A program made the position numbers and the translations under genes. DNA of 64,000 bases from NCBI RefSeq assembly GCF_013359685.1, contig NZ_JABFMV010000003.1, forward strand, positions 248,001 to 312,000, given 5' to 3'. Shown in pieces: positions 1 to 8,135 of this stretch; position 1 is the first letter of the stretch; each line of letters opens with the position of its first letter. Source of the DNA: Leifsonia sp. C5G2. Lineage in GTDB: Bacteria; Actinomycetota; Actinomycetes; Actinomycetales; Microbacteriaceae. The notes beneath the pieces were generated by a model, which was given only the letters and a program-made list of their open reading frames with translations, ran no database searches and was not told where the DNA came from.

Positions 1-107
1 GGGGTTCCGAACACCCGGAACCGGGTGCCCGAGTTGCCGAACGCCCAACTCGGCAGCTCGATCGCCTGCAGCGCGAGCTCCGAACGGGTGCGGTCAGTGA
101 GACTCAT
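1..107 (-). CDS. rhaI: L-rhamnose isomerase, N-terminal fragment cut by the window edge
   Basis: The first 35 codons of a gene run off the left edge. The ATG at 107 is preceded by GGAGAG about 12 bases upstream. The visible protein opens with a short variable stretch and then residues AIELPSWAFGNSGTRF, which I recognise as the conserved start of the Rhizobium/Pseudomonas/actinobacterial type of L-rhamnose isomerase (L-rhamnose to L-rhamnulose, cytoplasmic). It lies 57 bases downstream of the alpha-L-rhamnosidase gene in the same direction, so it is probably the next gene of the rhamnoside operon: the sugar released by the hydrolase would be isomerised here. The active site lies outside the window. 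Confidence rests on the N-terminal match plus context. Confidence 0.75.
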   Translation of the reverse strand, partial: MSLTDRTRSELALQAIELPSWAFGNSGTRFRVFGT

Positions 108-164
108 GGGATTCGCTTTCTCTCCAGCGGTGGATCTGTGGATCGGTGGATCGGCGGTGGCCGC

Positions 165-2492
165 TCAGCGGACGCCCACGGCGGCCGGAAGCTCGGCGGA
201 GGCGGTGACCCGCCCGGCGCCGATCGGCCGCTCCTCGCCGCTGGGCAGCCGGAGGATGCCGTCGACGCCCTCGGGAAGCTCCGCCTCGACGGTGAAGACG
301 CCCTCGCCGTCGATGCTCCAGCGGACGGAGACGCGTCCGTGCGGGGTCTCGAGCGAGGTCGCCGCCTCGGTGAGGCCGCCGCCCGGCTGCGGCGCGACGA
401 GCACGCGGGCATAGCCCGGCTCGAGCGCCGACAGGCCGCCGACGACCCGGTGCATCCAGTCGGCAACCGCACCGAGGGCGTAGTGGTTGAAGCTCGTCAT
501 CTCGCCCGGGTTGATGGTGCCGTCGGGCAGCATCGAGTCCCAGCGCTCCCACACGGTGGTCGCACCCATGGTGACCGGGTAGAGCCAGGACGGGCACTCC
601 TTCTCCAGCAGGAGGCGGTAGGCGACGTCCGTGTGTCCGGTCCGGGTGAGCGCGTCGGCGATGAACGGCGTACCGGCGAAACCGGTGGAGATGCGGTAGC
701 CCGCCTCCGCGGCGAGCTCCGCGAGCCGGTCGCCCGCGACCGCCTCGTCGGCCCCGGACAGCAGGCCGAAGACGATCGCGAGGGCGTACACCGTGGTGCA
801 GTCGCTTTTCACGATGCCGCCGTTCACGTACTCCCGGTCGAACGCCTCCCGGAGCGCCTCGGCGTGGGCCGCGAATTCGGCCTGCTCCGCAGAGCGCCCG
901 AGCACACCGGCGGTGTCGGAGACGATCTTCGCCGACCAGTAGGCGCAGGCCGTCGCGACGACGCCCTTGTCGGCCTTCGCCTTCGCCGGGTCCTCCGGCG
1001 GGGCGTCCGGGTCGAGCCAGTCGCCGAACTGGAAGTTGCCGTCCCACACTCCGGAGGGCGACAGCAGCGACTTCACCCGGCGCACGTGCGACGCCATCGA
1101 CTCGAACTGGCGCTCCATCACTGCGGTGTCGCCGTACGCCTGGTACAGGTCCCACGGCACCCAGACGGCGGCGTCGCTCCAGATGGCGGTGCTGTCGGGC
1201 TTGCCGAAATCGGCCGGGTGCGGCATGTACTTCAGCACGTCCGGGATGACGAAGCCGACGATGCCGTCGTTGTGCTTCTGCTCCAGGTCGAGGTCGACCA
1301 GCCAGTCGGAGAGGAACGCATCCACGTCGTAGAGGAACGCGGCGGTCGGCGCGAAGGCGGCGATGTCGCCGGTCCAGCCGAGCCGCTCGTCGCGCTGCGG
1401 GCAGTCCGTCGGCACGTCGACGAAGTTGCCGCGCATGCCCCAGACGACGTTCTCGTGGAACTGGTTGAGCAGCGGGTCGGAGGTGTGGAACTCGCCGATG
1501 CGGGTCAGCTCCGAGCCGATCGCGACCGCGGTCAGGTCCTCCGCGCGCAGCTCGCCCGGCCATCCCGTGATCTCGGCGTAGCGGAACCCGTGGAAGGTGA
1601 ACGTCGGCTCGAACTCGTCGACCCCGCCGGAGAGGATGTAGCGATCGGTCGCCTTGGCCGACCGCAGCGGGCGCACACCGAGCTCACCGTGCTCCAGCAC
1701 TTCGGCGTGGCGGATGACGACCTCCGTGCCGGCCGGGCCCTGCACCCGGACCTTGATCCAGCCGACCAGGTTCTGCCCGAAGTCGACCAGGGTGGCGCCG
1801 GAGGGCGACGTGGTGATCTCCTGCACCGCCAGCGCGGCCCAGCGGGTGACCGCCGGCCCGATGTACGGGGTGAGGCGGGAGTCGTCGAACTCGACCGTGC
1901 GCACGCCCGCCCAGCCGTCGCCCGCGAACCCGGGCCGCTTCCACGAGTCGTCGCGGCGGCGGGCGTCGATCGTCTCGCCGTCGTACAGGTCGTTCGCGAG
2001 GATCTCGCTCGGGCCGGCGGACCACTTCTCGTCCGTCACCACGAGCTGGGTCGTGCCGTCGGCGAACTCCAGCTCCAGCTGCGCGAACGCGCCGAGGCCA
2101 TCGCCGTACCAGGCCTCGCCGCCGGTCCAGCCGAGGCGGCCGCCGAACCAGCCGCGGCCCAGCGCGATGCCGAGCACGCTGGTCTCGTCGACCAGGTCGG
2201 TGACGTCGTAGCTGGCGTAGCGCAGCCTCCACTCGTACGCGCTCCAGCCCGGGGTGAGCAGGTCCTCGGACACCGGCCGGCCGTTCAGCCAGGCCTCGAC
2301 CACGCCCTGCGCGGTCAGCGTGAGGGTCGCCCGGGTGAGGGCGCCGTGGCCCTCCTCGAGGCGGAACTCCCTGCGCAGCAGCGGTGCCGAGTCGAGCTCC
2401 TGCGCGGGTGCGATCAGTCGGGCGTGCCAGTTCATCTTCGTCTGCGCTCCTGTTTCGTGTGCGGTCGTCGTCGTGTCGTCGGGGGTGGTCAT
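165..2492 (-). CDS. Alpha-L-rhamnosidase, glycoside hydrolase family 78
   Basis: A 775-residue protein without a signal peptide, so probably cytoplasmic. It should release L-rhamnose from imported rhamnosides. The N-terminal beta-sandwich region (about 40-330) contains GWSAYEWRLRYASYDVTDL and GRGWFGGRLG, typical of bacterial rhamnosidase N-terminal domains. The (alpha/alpha)6 catalytic barrel follows, with the conserved stretch DVPTDCPQRDERLGWTGD near residues 360-380 that holds the acidic residues of GH78, and ERWDSMLPDG near 640. It starts 1 base after the upstream permease stop, so translation is coupled. A second in-frame ATG at 2435 has a better ribosome site (AGGAG 11 bases upstream) and drops a low-complexity Thr-rich N-terminus of 19 residues; that may be the true start. 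Regulation is presumably by the divergent LacI protein at the head of the operon. Confidence 0.93.
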   Translation of the reverse strand: MTTPDDTTTTAHETGAQTKMNWHARLIAPAQELDSAPLLRREFRLEEGHGALTRATLTLTAQGVVEAWLNGRPVSEDLLTPGWSAYEWRLRYASYDVTDLVDETSVLGIALGRGWFGGRLGWTGGEAWYGDGLGAFAQLELEFADGTTQLVVTDEKWSAGPSEILANDLYDGETIDARRRDDSWKRPGFAGDGWAGVRTVEFDDSRLTPYIGPAVTRWAALAVQEITTSPSGATLVDFGQNLVGWIKVRVQGPAGTEVVIRHAEVLEHGELGVRPLRSAKATDRYILSGGVDEFEPTFTFHGFRYAEITGWPGELRAEDLTAVAIGSELTRIGEFHTSDPLLNQFHENVVWGMRGNFVDVPTDCPQRDERLGWTGDIAAFAPTAAFLYDVDAFLSDWLVDLDLEQKHNDGIVGFVIPDVLKYMPHPADFGKPDSTAIWSDAAVWVPWDLYQAYGDTAVMERQFESMASHVRRVKSLLSPSGVWDGNFQFGDWLDPDAPPEDPAKAKADKGVVATACAYWSAKIVSDTAGVLGRSAEQAEFAAHAEALREAFDREYVNGGIVKSDCTTVYALAIVFGLLSGADEAVAGDRLAELAAEAGYRISTGFAGTPFIADALTRTGHTDVAYRLLLEKECPSWLYPVTMGATTVWERWDSMLPDGTINPGEMTSFNHYALGAVADWMHRVVGGLSALEPGYARVLVAPQPGGGLTEAATSLETPHGRVSVRWSIDGEGVFTVEAELPEGVDGILRLPSGEERPIGAGRVTASAELPAAVGVR

Positions 2493-2493
2493 G

Positions 2494-3327
2494 TCAGCCC
2501 TTCACCGCCCCGCTCGTCATTCCTGCGATGATCTGCCGGTTGAAGAAGATGTAGGCGACCAGCGGCGGGATGGTGATGAGCAGGATGTCCATGAAGAGCA
2601 GGTTGTAGAAGCTCAGGTTCTGGCCGGAGAACGTGTAGAGCGTGGTCTGCACGGTGGCGTTGTCCGATCCGGGGAGGAAGTACAGCGGTCCCTGGAAGTC
2701 GTTGAAGACGAAGACCGACTGCACGACGATCACGGTCACGATCACGGGCTTGAGCAGCGGCAGGATGACCTGGAAGAACAGGCGGACCCGGCCGGCGCCG
2801 TCCAGCACCGCGGCTTCGTCGAGTTCCTTGGGCACGGTGTTGAAGAACGCCCGGAACAGCAGGATGCAGAAGGAGAGCCCGAAGGTGGTCTCGATGAGGA
2901 TCATGCCCGGGATGGTCTTGTACAGCCCGGTGCCCTGCAGCACCCAGATGGTCGGGACCACCGCGGGTGGCACGATCAGGCCGGCGAGGACGAAGAAGTT
3001 CACGACCGGGCCCCACTTGCTGCGCTTGCGGGCGAGCACGTAGCCGGCCATCGCGGCCAGGATCACCATGAGGGCGACCGAGCCGACCGTCAGCACGAAC
3101 GAGTTGAGGAACGCGCGCCAGATCAGGCCGTCGTTGCTCTCCAACACGGCGATGAGGTTGTCGAAGAAGTGCCACTCCTTCGGCCAGGTGAAGGCGAGGG
3201 TGGAGGCGTCGTCCGGCGACTTCGCGGCCTGCAGCACGATGAACGCGAGCGGGACGAGGAAGACCACGACGGAGACGAGGATGGCGATGACGCCGACGCT
3301 CCAGGAGCGGATGCGAGCCTGCTTCAC
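2494..3327 (-). CDS. Carbohydrate ABC transporter permease (MalG/UgpE type)
   Basis: A 277-residue inner-membrane protein with about six hydrophobic segments. It carries the EAA loop ELDEAAVLDGAGRVRLFFQVILP near residues 180-205, which docks the transport ATPase. The start is a GTG at 3327 that overlaps the TGA of the first permease (GTGA), with GGTGGAG just upstream. It pairs with the neighbouring permease to form the channel of a CUT1-type sugar importer, here probably for rhamnose-containing oligosaccharides. No ATP-binding subunit gene is present in the operon, which is common in actinobacteria where one MsiK-like ATPase serves several importers; that is knowledge of the family, not seen here. 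Confidence 0.93.
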   Translation of the reverse strand: MKQARIRSWSVGVIAILVSVVVFLVPLAFIVLQAAKSPDDASTLAFTWPKEWHFFDNLIAVLESNDGLIWRAFLNSFVLTVGSVALMVILAAMAGYVLARKRSKWGPVVNFFVLAGLIVPPAVVPTIWVLQGTGLYKTIPGMILIETTFGLSFCILLFRAFFNTVPKELDEAAVLDGAGRVRLFFQVILPLLKPVIVTVIVVQSVFVFNDFQGPLYFLPGSDNATVQTTLYTFSGQNLSFYNLLFMDILLITIPPLVAYIFFNRQIIAGMTSGAVKG

Positions 3328-4271
3328 AGCTCCACCTGCTTTCTGTTCAGGACGTACGAGAGCGGGACCATGATCGCGGTCACGACGAGGAAGAGGATGA
3401 CGTTGCCGGCGGTCGAGAGACCGTAGAACCCGGCTTGGTATTGCTTGTAGATGACCGAGGCGAGCACATCGCTGGTGAACCCGGGACCACCGCCGGTGGT
3501 GGCCCAGATGATGTCGAAGGAGCGCAGGCCGCCGATCAGCGACAGGATGATGACGGTCGCGGTCGCGCCGCGGCTGAGCGGGATGGTGATGCGTCGCAGG
3601 ATCTGCCACGAAGAGGCGCCGTCGATGCGGGCGGCCTCGAAGTACTCGCTCGGGATGGCGACGATGCCGGCCATGAAGATCAGCGTCGCGATGCCGACGC
3701 CCTTCCAGATGTCGACACCGGCGATGGAGTAGAGCGCGAGGTTGGGGTCGGTGAACCAGCCCGGCTGCGGGAGCCCGAAGAACCCGAGCACCGCGTTCAC
3801 CATCCCGTGGAAGGGATCCAGCAGCGACTTCCAGAGGATGCCGACGCCGATGGTCGACAGCAGCACCGGGAAGAACACGATGGCCCGCAGGTAGCCGCGG
3901 CCGACGACCGGCCCGGTCAGCAGCAGCGCGAGCAGGAAGCCGATCACCACCTTGGCGGCCGACGTCAGGAACGCGTAGATGAAGGTGTGGATGAAGCTGG
4001 TGTAGAGCTGCGGGTCCTGGAAGAACTGCACGTAGTTCGCGAACCCGATGAACTGCGAGTCGAACAGCGACCAGCGGGTCAGCGAGAAGTAGAACGAGGA
4101 GAAGGTCGGGATCGCGAAGAAGATGACGTAGAGCGCGATCGCGGGGATGAAGAACCACGTCGGGTACGCGGACCGGATGCGGGACTTCCGCGGTTTCGCG
4201 GGCCCGGGGCTCCTGCCCTCCGTGATGATGTCGGCCGCTTGTACTGCGGTCGCCGGGGTGGCCGTCGACAT
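3324..4271 (-). CDS. Carbohydrate ABC transporter permease (MalF/UgpA type)
   Basis: A 315-residue membrane protein. The N-terminal 35 residues are polar and cytoplasmic; the first membrane segment begins at YPTWFFIPAIALYVIFFAIP. The EAA motif EYFEAARIDGASSWQILRRI lies near residues 210-230. It forms the importer channel with the protein encoded immediately downstream, whose GTG overlaps its stop codon. The gene is separated from the binding-protein gene by about 115 bases that contain a perfect hairpin, suggesting that the permeases are expressed below the level of the binding protein. Confidence 0.93.
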   Translation of the reverse strand: MSTATPATAVQAADIITEGRSPGPAKPRKSRIRSAYPTWFFIPAIALYVIFFAIPTFSSFYFSLTRWSLFDSQFIGFANYVQFFQDPQLYTSFIHTFIYAFLTSAAKVVIGFLLALLLTGPVVGRGYLRAIVFFPVLLSTIGVGILWKSLLDPFHGMVNAVLGFFGLPQPGWFTDPNLALYSIAGVDIWKGVGIATLIFMAGIVAIPSEYFEAARIDGASSWQILRRITIPLSRGATATVIILSLIGGLRSFDIIWATTGGGPGFTSDVLASVIYKQYQAGFYGLSTAGNVILFLVVTAIMVPLSYVLNRKQVEL

Positions 4272-4346
4272 GTGTCTGCTCCTCGTCGAGTCTTCTGTCC
4301 GCCGGTGCTGGTCGTCGGACGCCGGTGGTCGTCCGGCCGGTGACCG

Positions 4347-4380
4347 TCCGGACCGGCGATGGGGGGATCGCCGGTCCGGA
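4347..4380 (-). terminator. Intra-operon hairpin between binding-protein and permease genes
   Basis: Perfect inverted repeat with 14-base arms (4347-4360 and 4367-4380) and a loop of six identical bases (CCCCCC on the transcribed strand). It lies 6 bases beyond the binding-protein stop codon, with no T-run after it. Such hairpins behind solute-binding-protein genes usually act as partial terminators or as 3'-end protectors that make the first cistron more abundant; which applies here is inference. Confidence 0.7.
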
Positions 4381-4386
4381 GGGGTC

Positions 4387-5703
4387 TCACCAGCCCTTGA
4401 TGCCCAGCTGCTGGGCCTGCGCCTTCACATCCTGGTCGTACAGGGCGGCGCCCTGCTGCGCGGTCGAGATGCCGGATCCCACCTGGATCAGGATCTTCTC
4501 CAGGTTCGGGCCCTTGATCGGCGACAGGAACTCCAGCGCCAGGCCGGTCTTCTTGTCGTCCTGGTACTTCAGCATGTCCTTGACCAGCGCGGGGGCGTTG
4601 GACGGAAGGGTGCAGGCGCTCGTCGCGAACGGGCCGCCCGGGGTGCCGACCTTGTTCTGCAGGTCGCAGCCGGTGGGCGAGTTGATGAACGCCACGAGCT
4701 TCTTCGCCGCGGTCAGCTTGTCGCCGGTGGTCGACTTCGGGATGTAGGCGCCGTTCGACTCCCACACGGTCGCGTGGGGCTCACCCGAGTCCGGCGGCAC
4801 GGCGAAGTAACCGATGTCGTCGACCTGGTCGGGGTTCGACTGCACGACGTTGCCGATCACCGCGGAGAGCATCGGGTACTGCGCGCCCTCGCCGGTGGCG
4901 AGCATCTTCAGGGCGTTGACGTTGGTCAGGGACGCGAAGTCCTTGTTCATCAGGCCCTTGTCGAAGATCTCCTGGGTATGCGTGAAGCCCGCGAGCGCCG
5001 GCTCCTTCGCGTACTTGGCGTTCGATTTGTTGGCCGTGTAGTCCGTCGCCCAGTTCGGGTCCTTGGCGCTCACGTTCGCGAAGTCGGCGAGGACGAGCAG
5101 CTGACTGGTCCAGGTGTCGCCGTACGACTGGATGACCGGTGCGATGCCTGCGGCCTTGATCTTCTCGCTGTTGCTGATGAACTCGTCCCAGGTGGTCGGG
5201 ACGCTGAGGCCGAGCTTCTCGTAGACCTTCTTGTTGTAGAGGATGCCGCCGTCGAAGGTGGTGCCCCAGGGTGCTCCGTACAGTCCCTTGTCGGTGCTGA
5301 CGGTCTTCTTGAAGTCGCTGGTCAGATCCTTCGCCCAGGCCTCGTCGGTGAGCGGCTGGAGCTGGGAGTCCGGACGCAGCGCCTGGAAGAGCGAGCCCGA
5401 GTTGTAGAGGAAGACGTCGTTCATCTCGCCCGTGGAGAGGCGCGTCTTGATCAGGTTGTCGCCGTCGGTGCCGGCGGGGCGGGTCTCGACTTTGACGGTG
5501 ATACTGGGGTTGGCCTTGTGGAACGCCTTGGCGAGATCGTTCGCGAACTGCGTGTTCACGGGGTCGTTGCCGCCCGCGAGCAGCGAGATGGTGGTGGATC
5601 CGCCTGAGCCGCCGCTGGACGAGCAGCCGGCGAGCGCAGCACCGAGCAGCGCGGCCCCGCCGAGAATGGCGGCGACTCGTGTCGCCGTCCTCCGAGTGAA
5701 CAT
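4387..5703 (-). CDS. Extracellular sugar-binding lipoprotein of ABC importer
   Basis: A 438-residue solute-binding protein of the CUT1 family. The N-terminus has MFTRRTATR, a hydrophobic stretch and the lipobox LAGC (Cys at about residue 27), so it is anchored to the outer face of the membrane. The mature protein starts with a Ser/Gly-rich linker and then TTISLLAGGNDPVNTQFAND, the usual first strand of the family; later blocks such as GAPWGTTFDGGILYNKKVYEKLGLSVP fit the type-1 extracellular-binding fold. It is the first gene of the rhamnoside operon, transcribed from a promoter flanked by two LacI-type operators. Substrate assignment (rhamnosides) is inferred from the rhamnosidase and isomerase genes downstream. 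Confidence 0.93.
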   Translation of the reverse strand: MFTRRTATRVAAILGGAALLGAALAGCSSSGGSGGSTTISLLAGGNDPVNTQFANDLAKAFHKANPSITVKVETRPAGTDGDNLIKTRLSTGEMNDVFLYNSGSLFQALRPDSQLQPLTDEAWAKDLTSDFKKTVSTDKGLYGAPWGTTFDGGILYNKKVYEKLGLSVPTTWDEFISNSEKIKAAGIAPVIQSYGDTWTSQLLVLADFANVSAKDPNWATDYTANKSNAKYAKEPALAGFTHTQEIFDKGLMNKDFASLTNVNALKMLATGEGAQYPMLSAVIGNVVQSNPDQVDDIGYFAVPPDSGEPHATVWESNGAYIPKSTTGDKLTAAKKLVAFINSPTGCDLQNKVGTPGGPFATSACTLPSNAPALVKDMLKYQDDKKTGLALEFLSPIKGPNLEKILIQVGSGISTAQQGAALYDQDVKAQAQQLGIKGW

Positions 5704-5763
5704 CCAAATACCTCCTTGTATTTTGAGCGCCGCCTCGCCTCGGGTGTGTGTTCCGGCGGGTTT

Positions 5764-5775
5764 TGAAACGCTTCA
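5764..5775. promoter_or_regulatory. LacI-family operator O1 at the transcription start
   Basis: TGAAACGCTTCA is an 11/12 match to the palindromic consensus TGAAACGTTTCA used by many LacI/GalR repressors, including the central CG step. It lies 4 bases downstream of the -10 hexamer of the binding-protein promoter, an ideal repression position, and the LacI-family gene is the immediate divergent neighbour. Confidence 0.75.
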
Positions 5776-5779
5776 TCGA

Positions 5780-5809
5780 ACCATAGAGGCAGGGATGCGA
5801 GAAGGTCAA
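5780..5809 (-). promoter_or_regulatory. Sigma-70 type promoter of the rhamnoside operon
   Basis: On the minus strand TTGACC (5809-5804) and TATGGT (5785-5780) are separated by 18 bases. These match the housekeeping -35 and -10 consensus at 5/6 and 4/6 positions. The promoter is bracketed by two operator-like palindromes, one upstream of the -35 box and one over the start point. Confidence 0.65.
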
Positions 5810-5818
5810 GAAGTTTTT

Positions 5819-5830
5819 AGTAACGATTCA
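5819..5830. promoter_or_regulatory. Second LacI-type operator-like site O2
   Basis: AGTAACGATTCA keeps the central AACG and the flanking ATTCA half and matches O1 at 9 of 12 positions. Its centre is 55 bp from the centre of O1, close to an integral number of helical turns, and it lies upstream of the -35 box. Two sites on one face of the helix would allow cooperative binding or a small loop; this is inference from spacing. Confidence 0.45.
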
Positions 5831-5952
5831 ATCCCTTGAATCCTCGTTGCATCCGCCGCTGCAGCGTGGATAGACTTCGCCGACATCGCACTCGCGTCAT
5901 TGCGTCGATTCAACGACGAAGTCGCATAGGATTCGAGCGGAAGGGGGGCAGG

Positions 5953-6960
5953 ATGGCCTCGGCTAGCGTGAAAGACGTCGCCGCGCTGGCGCGCGTGTCG
6001 GTCGGGACCGTCTCCAACGTCCTCAACCGGCCCGAGCTCGTCGCCCCGGAGACCGTCGAGCGCGTGACGCAGGCCATGGAGAAGCTCTCCTACGTGCGCA
6101 ACGAGGCCGCCCGCCAGCTGCGCCTCGGCCACAGCCAGGCGCTCGGGCTGATCACCCTGAGCGGCGGCAACCCGTTCTTCACCGACCTGGCCACCGCGGC
6201 GGAGGACGCCGCGGCCGACGCCGGCTTCTCGGTCATCGTCGGCAACAGCAACGAGCGCAAGGACCGCGAGGCCGGCTACCTGAGCCTGTTCGAGGAGCTC
6301 CGCGTGCGCGGAGTGCTGCTCTCCCCCGTCGGCGACCCGGCCGCGCGGCTGCGCCGCATGCGCGACCGCGGCATCTCGGCCGTGCTCGTGGACACGGTGA
6401 GCACCGACAGCTCGTTCAGCTCGGTCTCCGTGGACGACGTCGCCGGCGGTGCCCTCGCGGCGGCCCACCTGATCGAGTCGGGGCGTCGCCGACTCGCCTA
6501 CGTCGGCGGACCGATCGGGATCCGCCAGGTGCGCGACCGCCTCGCCGGTGCGCGGCAGGAGGTGGCAAAGCACCCGGGCGCGACGCTCGAGGTGGTCGAT
6601 GTCGTCGCCCTCACGGTGCAGGAGGGACGCGCGGCCGGCGCCGCCATCGCCGCACGACCGGCCTCCGACCGTCCGGACGCCGTCTTCGCGGCCAACGACC
6701 TGCTCGCGATCGGCCTGCTCCAGTCGCTGTTCATCAACGGCCGGCTCGCCATCCCGCAGGAGATCGCCTTGGTCGGCTACGACGACATCCAGTTCGCCAG
6801 CGCCTCGGTCGTCCCACTCACCTCGGTGCGCCAGCCGAGCGCCCTGATCGGCCGGACCGGCGTCGAGATCCTGCTTCAGGAGGCCGAGGACCCCGAGCTG
6901 CAGCCCCGCCACGTGCTCTACCAGCCCGAACTCGTCGTCCGCGAGAGCAGCGCCGGCTAG
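5953..6960 (+). CDS. LacI-family transcriptional regulator of the rhamnoside operon
   Basis: A 335-residue repressor. The N-terminal helix-turn-helix reads VKDVAALARVSVGTVSNVLN (residues 6-25) with the following hinge region, and residues 62-335 form the periplasmic-binding-protein-like sensor domain (LGLITLSGGNPFFTDLATA, later VPLTSVRQPS). I chose the ATG at 5953 because AAGGGGGG precedes it by 5 bases and family alignments begin here; a longer in-frame extension to 5836 would read through the operator region. Divergent from the binding-protein gene with two LacI-type palindromes between them, so it most likely represses the operon in the absence of a rhamnose-derived inducer and may regulate itself. 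Confidence 0.93.
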   Translation: MASASVKDVAALARVSVGTVSNVLNRPELVAPETVERVTQAMEKLSYVRNEAARQLRLGHSQALGLITLSGGNPFFTDLATAAEDAAADAGFSVIVGNSNERKDREAGYLSLFEELRVRGVLLSPVGDPAARLRRMRDRGISAVLVDTVSTDSSFSSVSVDDVAGGALAAAHLIESGRRRLAYVGGPIGIRQVRDRLAGARQEVAKHPGATLEVVDVVALTVQEGRAAGAAIAARPASDRPDAVFAANDLLAIGLLQSLFINGRLAIPQEIALVGYDDIQFASASVVPLTSVRQPSALIGRTGVEILLQEAEDPELQPRHVLYQPELVVRESSAG

Positions 6961-6985
6961 CGCCGCGCGGGCCGTCGGCGCGGCG
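6961..6985 (+). terminator. Hairpin directly after the lacI-type gene
   Basis: CGCCGCGC (6961-6968) and GCGCGGCG (6978-6985) are perfect 8-base arms around a 9-base loop starting at the first base after the stop codon. There is no T-run, as is common for high-GC actinobacterial terminators. Confidence 0.5.
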
Positions 6986-7142
6986 CAACTGAGCATCGAA
7001 TCGATCCGAATACCCGGCTGGGCCGACTCCCGTCGGAGATTCGAACGGAAGGGCGCCGAATTACCGACGGAAGCGGAGGGATGCGACCGCTCGCGGCGCT
7101 GGGCCGCTAGCATCGGGAGCAACTGCGACGGAGGGGGACGTC

Positions 7143-7442
7143 ATGGACTCGAAGCTGCGACCGAAGGTCGTGCTGTGGTGGGGCGTCGGCCTCGCACTCG
7201 CCGGGGTGCTGGTGGCGCTGCTCCTGCCGCAGCTCGCCTACTCGGCCATCCCGGATCCGAGCTCGGCGACCGGCGTCGACCAGGGGCTGCTCGTGCTGCT
7301 CGATCTCGTCATCCGCATCGTCAGCGACCTGCTGACGCCGCTCGGGGTCGCGCTGATCGGCGCATCCCTGGTGATGGCGTACATCGGCCGCTTGCTCTCG
7401 GCGAGGGCGCCCCAGGCCGAGACCGCGCCGGGCGACCGGTGA
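7143..7442 (+). CDS. Small membrane protein with two transmembrane segments
   Basis: A 99-residue protein, not recognised as a named family. It has two hydrophobic segments, VLWWGVGLALAGVLVALLLP (about 10-29) and LLTPLGVALIGASLVMAYIG (about 61-80), separated by a short polar loop. GGAGGGGGACGTC precedes the ATG, a good ribosome site. The next gene overlaps its stop by GTGA, so the two are translationally coupled and probably form a small membrane complex. Function unknown. Confidence 0.75.
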   Translation: MDSKLRPKVVLWWGVGLALAGVLVALLLPQLAYSAIPDPSSATGVDQGLLVLLDLVIRIVSDLLTPLGVALIGASLVMAYIGRLLSARAPQAETAPGDR

Positions 7443-7654
7443 CGTCGGACCCGCTCAGCAGCCTCGCGCTGACGGTCACCTTCGCGGCGGCGGGCCTGTA
7501 CGCGCTGTACTGGACGATCCGCCGCGCGGTCGCCCACGGCATCCGGGATGCGGCATCCGACGGGCAACGGCCGGACGAAGGGCACCCGGGGCCGCACGAC
7601 CTGCTCGCGACCGAGATCGAGGAACTGGAGCAGCACCGGCGCGACCTGACGTGA
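7439..7654 (+). CDS. Small single-span membrane protein, coupled to the preceding gene
   Basis: A 71-residue protein starting at a GTG that overlaps the upstream stop (GTGA). One hydrophobic segment (LALTVTFAAAGLYALYWTI, about 9-27) is followed by a polar tail with an acidic helix (LLATEIEELEQHRRDL) at the C-terminus, suggesting a type of membrane anchor with a cytoplasmic coiled tail. Family not recognised. It is paired with the two-span protein before it. Confidence 0.7.
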   Translation: MTSDPLSSLALTVTFAAAGLYALYWTIRRAVAHGIRDAASDGQRPDEGHPGPHDLLATEIEELEQHRRDLT

Positions 7655-7675
7655 CCCCGGGCACGCGAAAGGCGC

Positions 7676-7703
7676 GGCACCCGTCTCTCGACGGGCCCGT
7701 GCC
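7676..7703. terminator. Weak hairpin between convergent genes
   Basis: CCGTC/GACGG (7681-7685 and 7690-7694) with outer GGCAC (7676-7680) and GTGCC (7699-7703) form an interrupted stem between the convergent membrane-protein gene and thioredoxin gene. A 4-base asymmetry on the 3' side makes it imperfect. Confidence 0.35.
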
Positions 7704-7717
7704 CTCTGGAGCGAGGC

Positions 7718-8098
7718 TCAGCTCTGCTGCTGCTCGGCCTTCGCCTTCAGCTCCTCGTACTGCTTGCGCACCTCGGTCATGTCGAGGCCGCGGATCTGCT
7801 GGATGAGGTCCTCGACGGCCTCGCCCGGGAGGGCGCCGGCCTGCGAGAACAGGGGGATGCCGTCGCGGTACGCGATCAGCGTCGGGATGGACTGGATGCC
7901 GTACGACGCCGCCAGCGCCTGCTGCGCCTCGGTGTCGATCTTGCCGAAGGTGATGTCGGAGTGCTTCTCCGACGCCTTCTCGAAGACGGGTGCGAACATG
8001 TGACACGGGCCGCACCAGTCGGCCCAGAAGTCGAGCAGCACGATGCCGTCGGCGACGGTCTGGTCGTGGTTGGTCGAGGTGATCTCGGTGGTTGCCAT
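7718..8098 (-). CDS. trxA: Thioredoxin
   Basis: A 126-residue thioredoxin with the active-site motif WADWCGPCHMFAPVFEK near residues 29-45 and the conserved cis-Pro block GIQSIPTLIAYRDG. It reduces protein disulfides in the cytoplasm. The C-terminal extension past the fold (about residues 105-126) is a charged helix with a Lys/Glu/Gln-rich tail, slightly longer than classic 105-residue thioredoxins. The ATG at 8098 gives the family-like N-terminus; the ribosome site is weak. It is 37 bases downstream of the UbiB-like kinase gene. Confidence 0.93.
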   Translation of the reverse strand: MATTEITSTNHDQTVADGIVLLDFWADWCGPCHMFAPVFEKASEKHSDITFGKIDTEAQQALAASYGIQSIPTLIAYRDGIPLFSQAGALPGEAVEDLIQQIRGLDMTEVRKQYEELKAKAEQQQS

Positions 8099-8135
8099 GT
8101 CAGGTGAAACACCGGTGGACCAGGCGGTATTCCGC

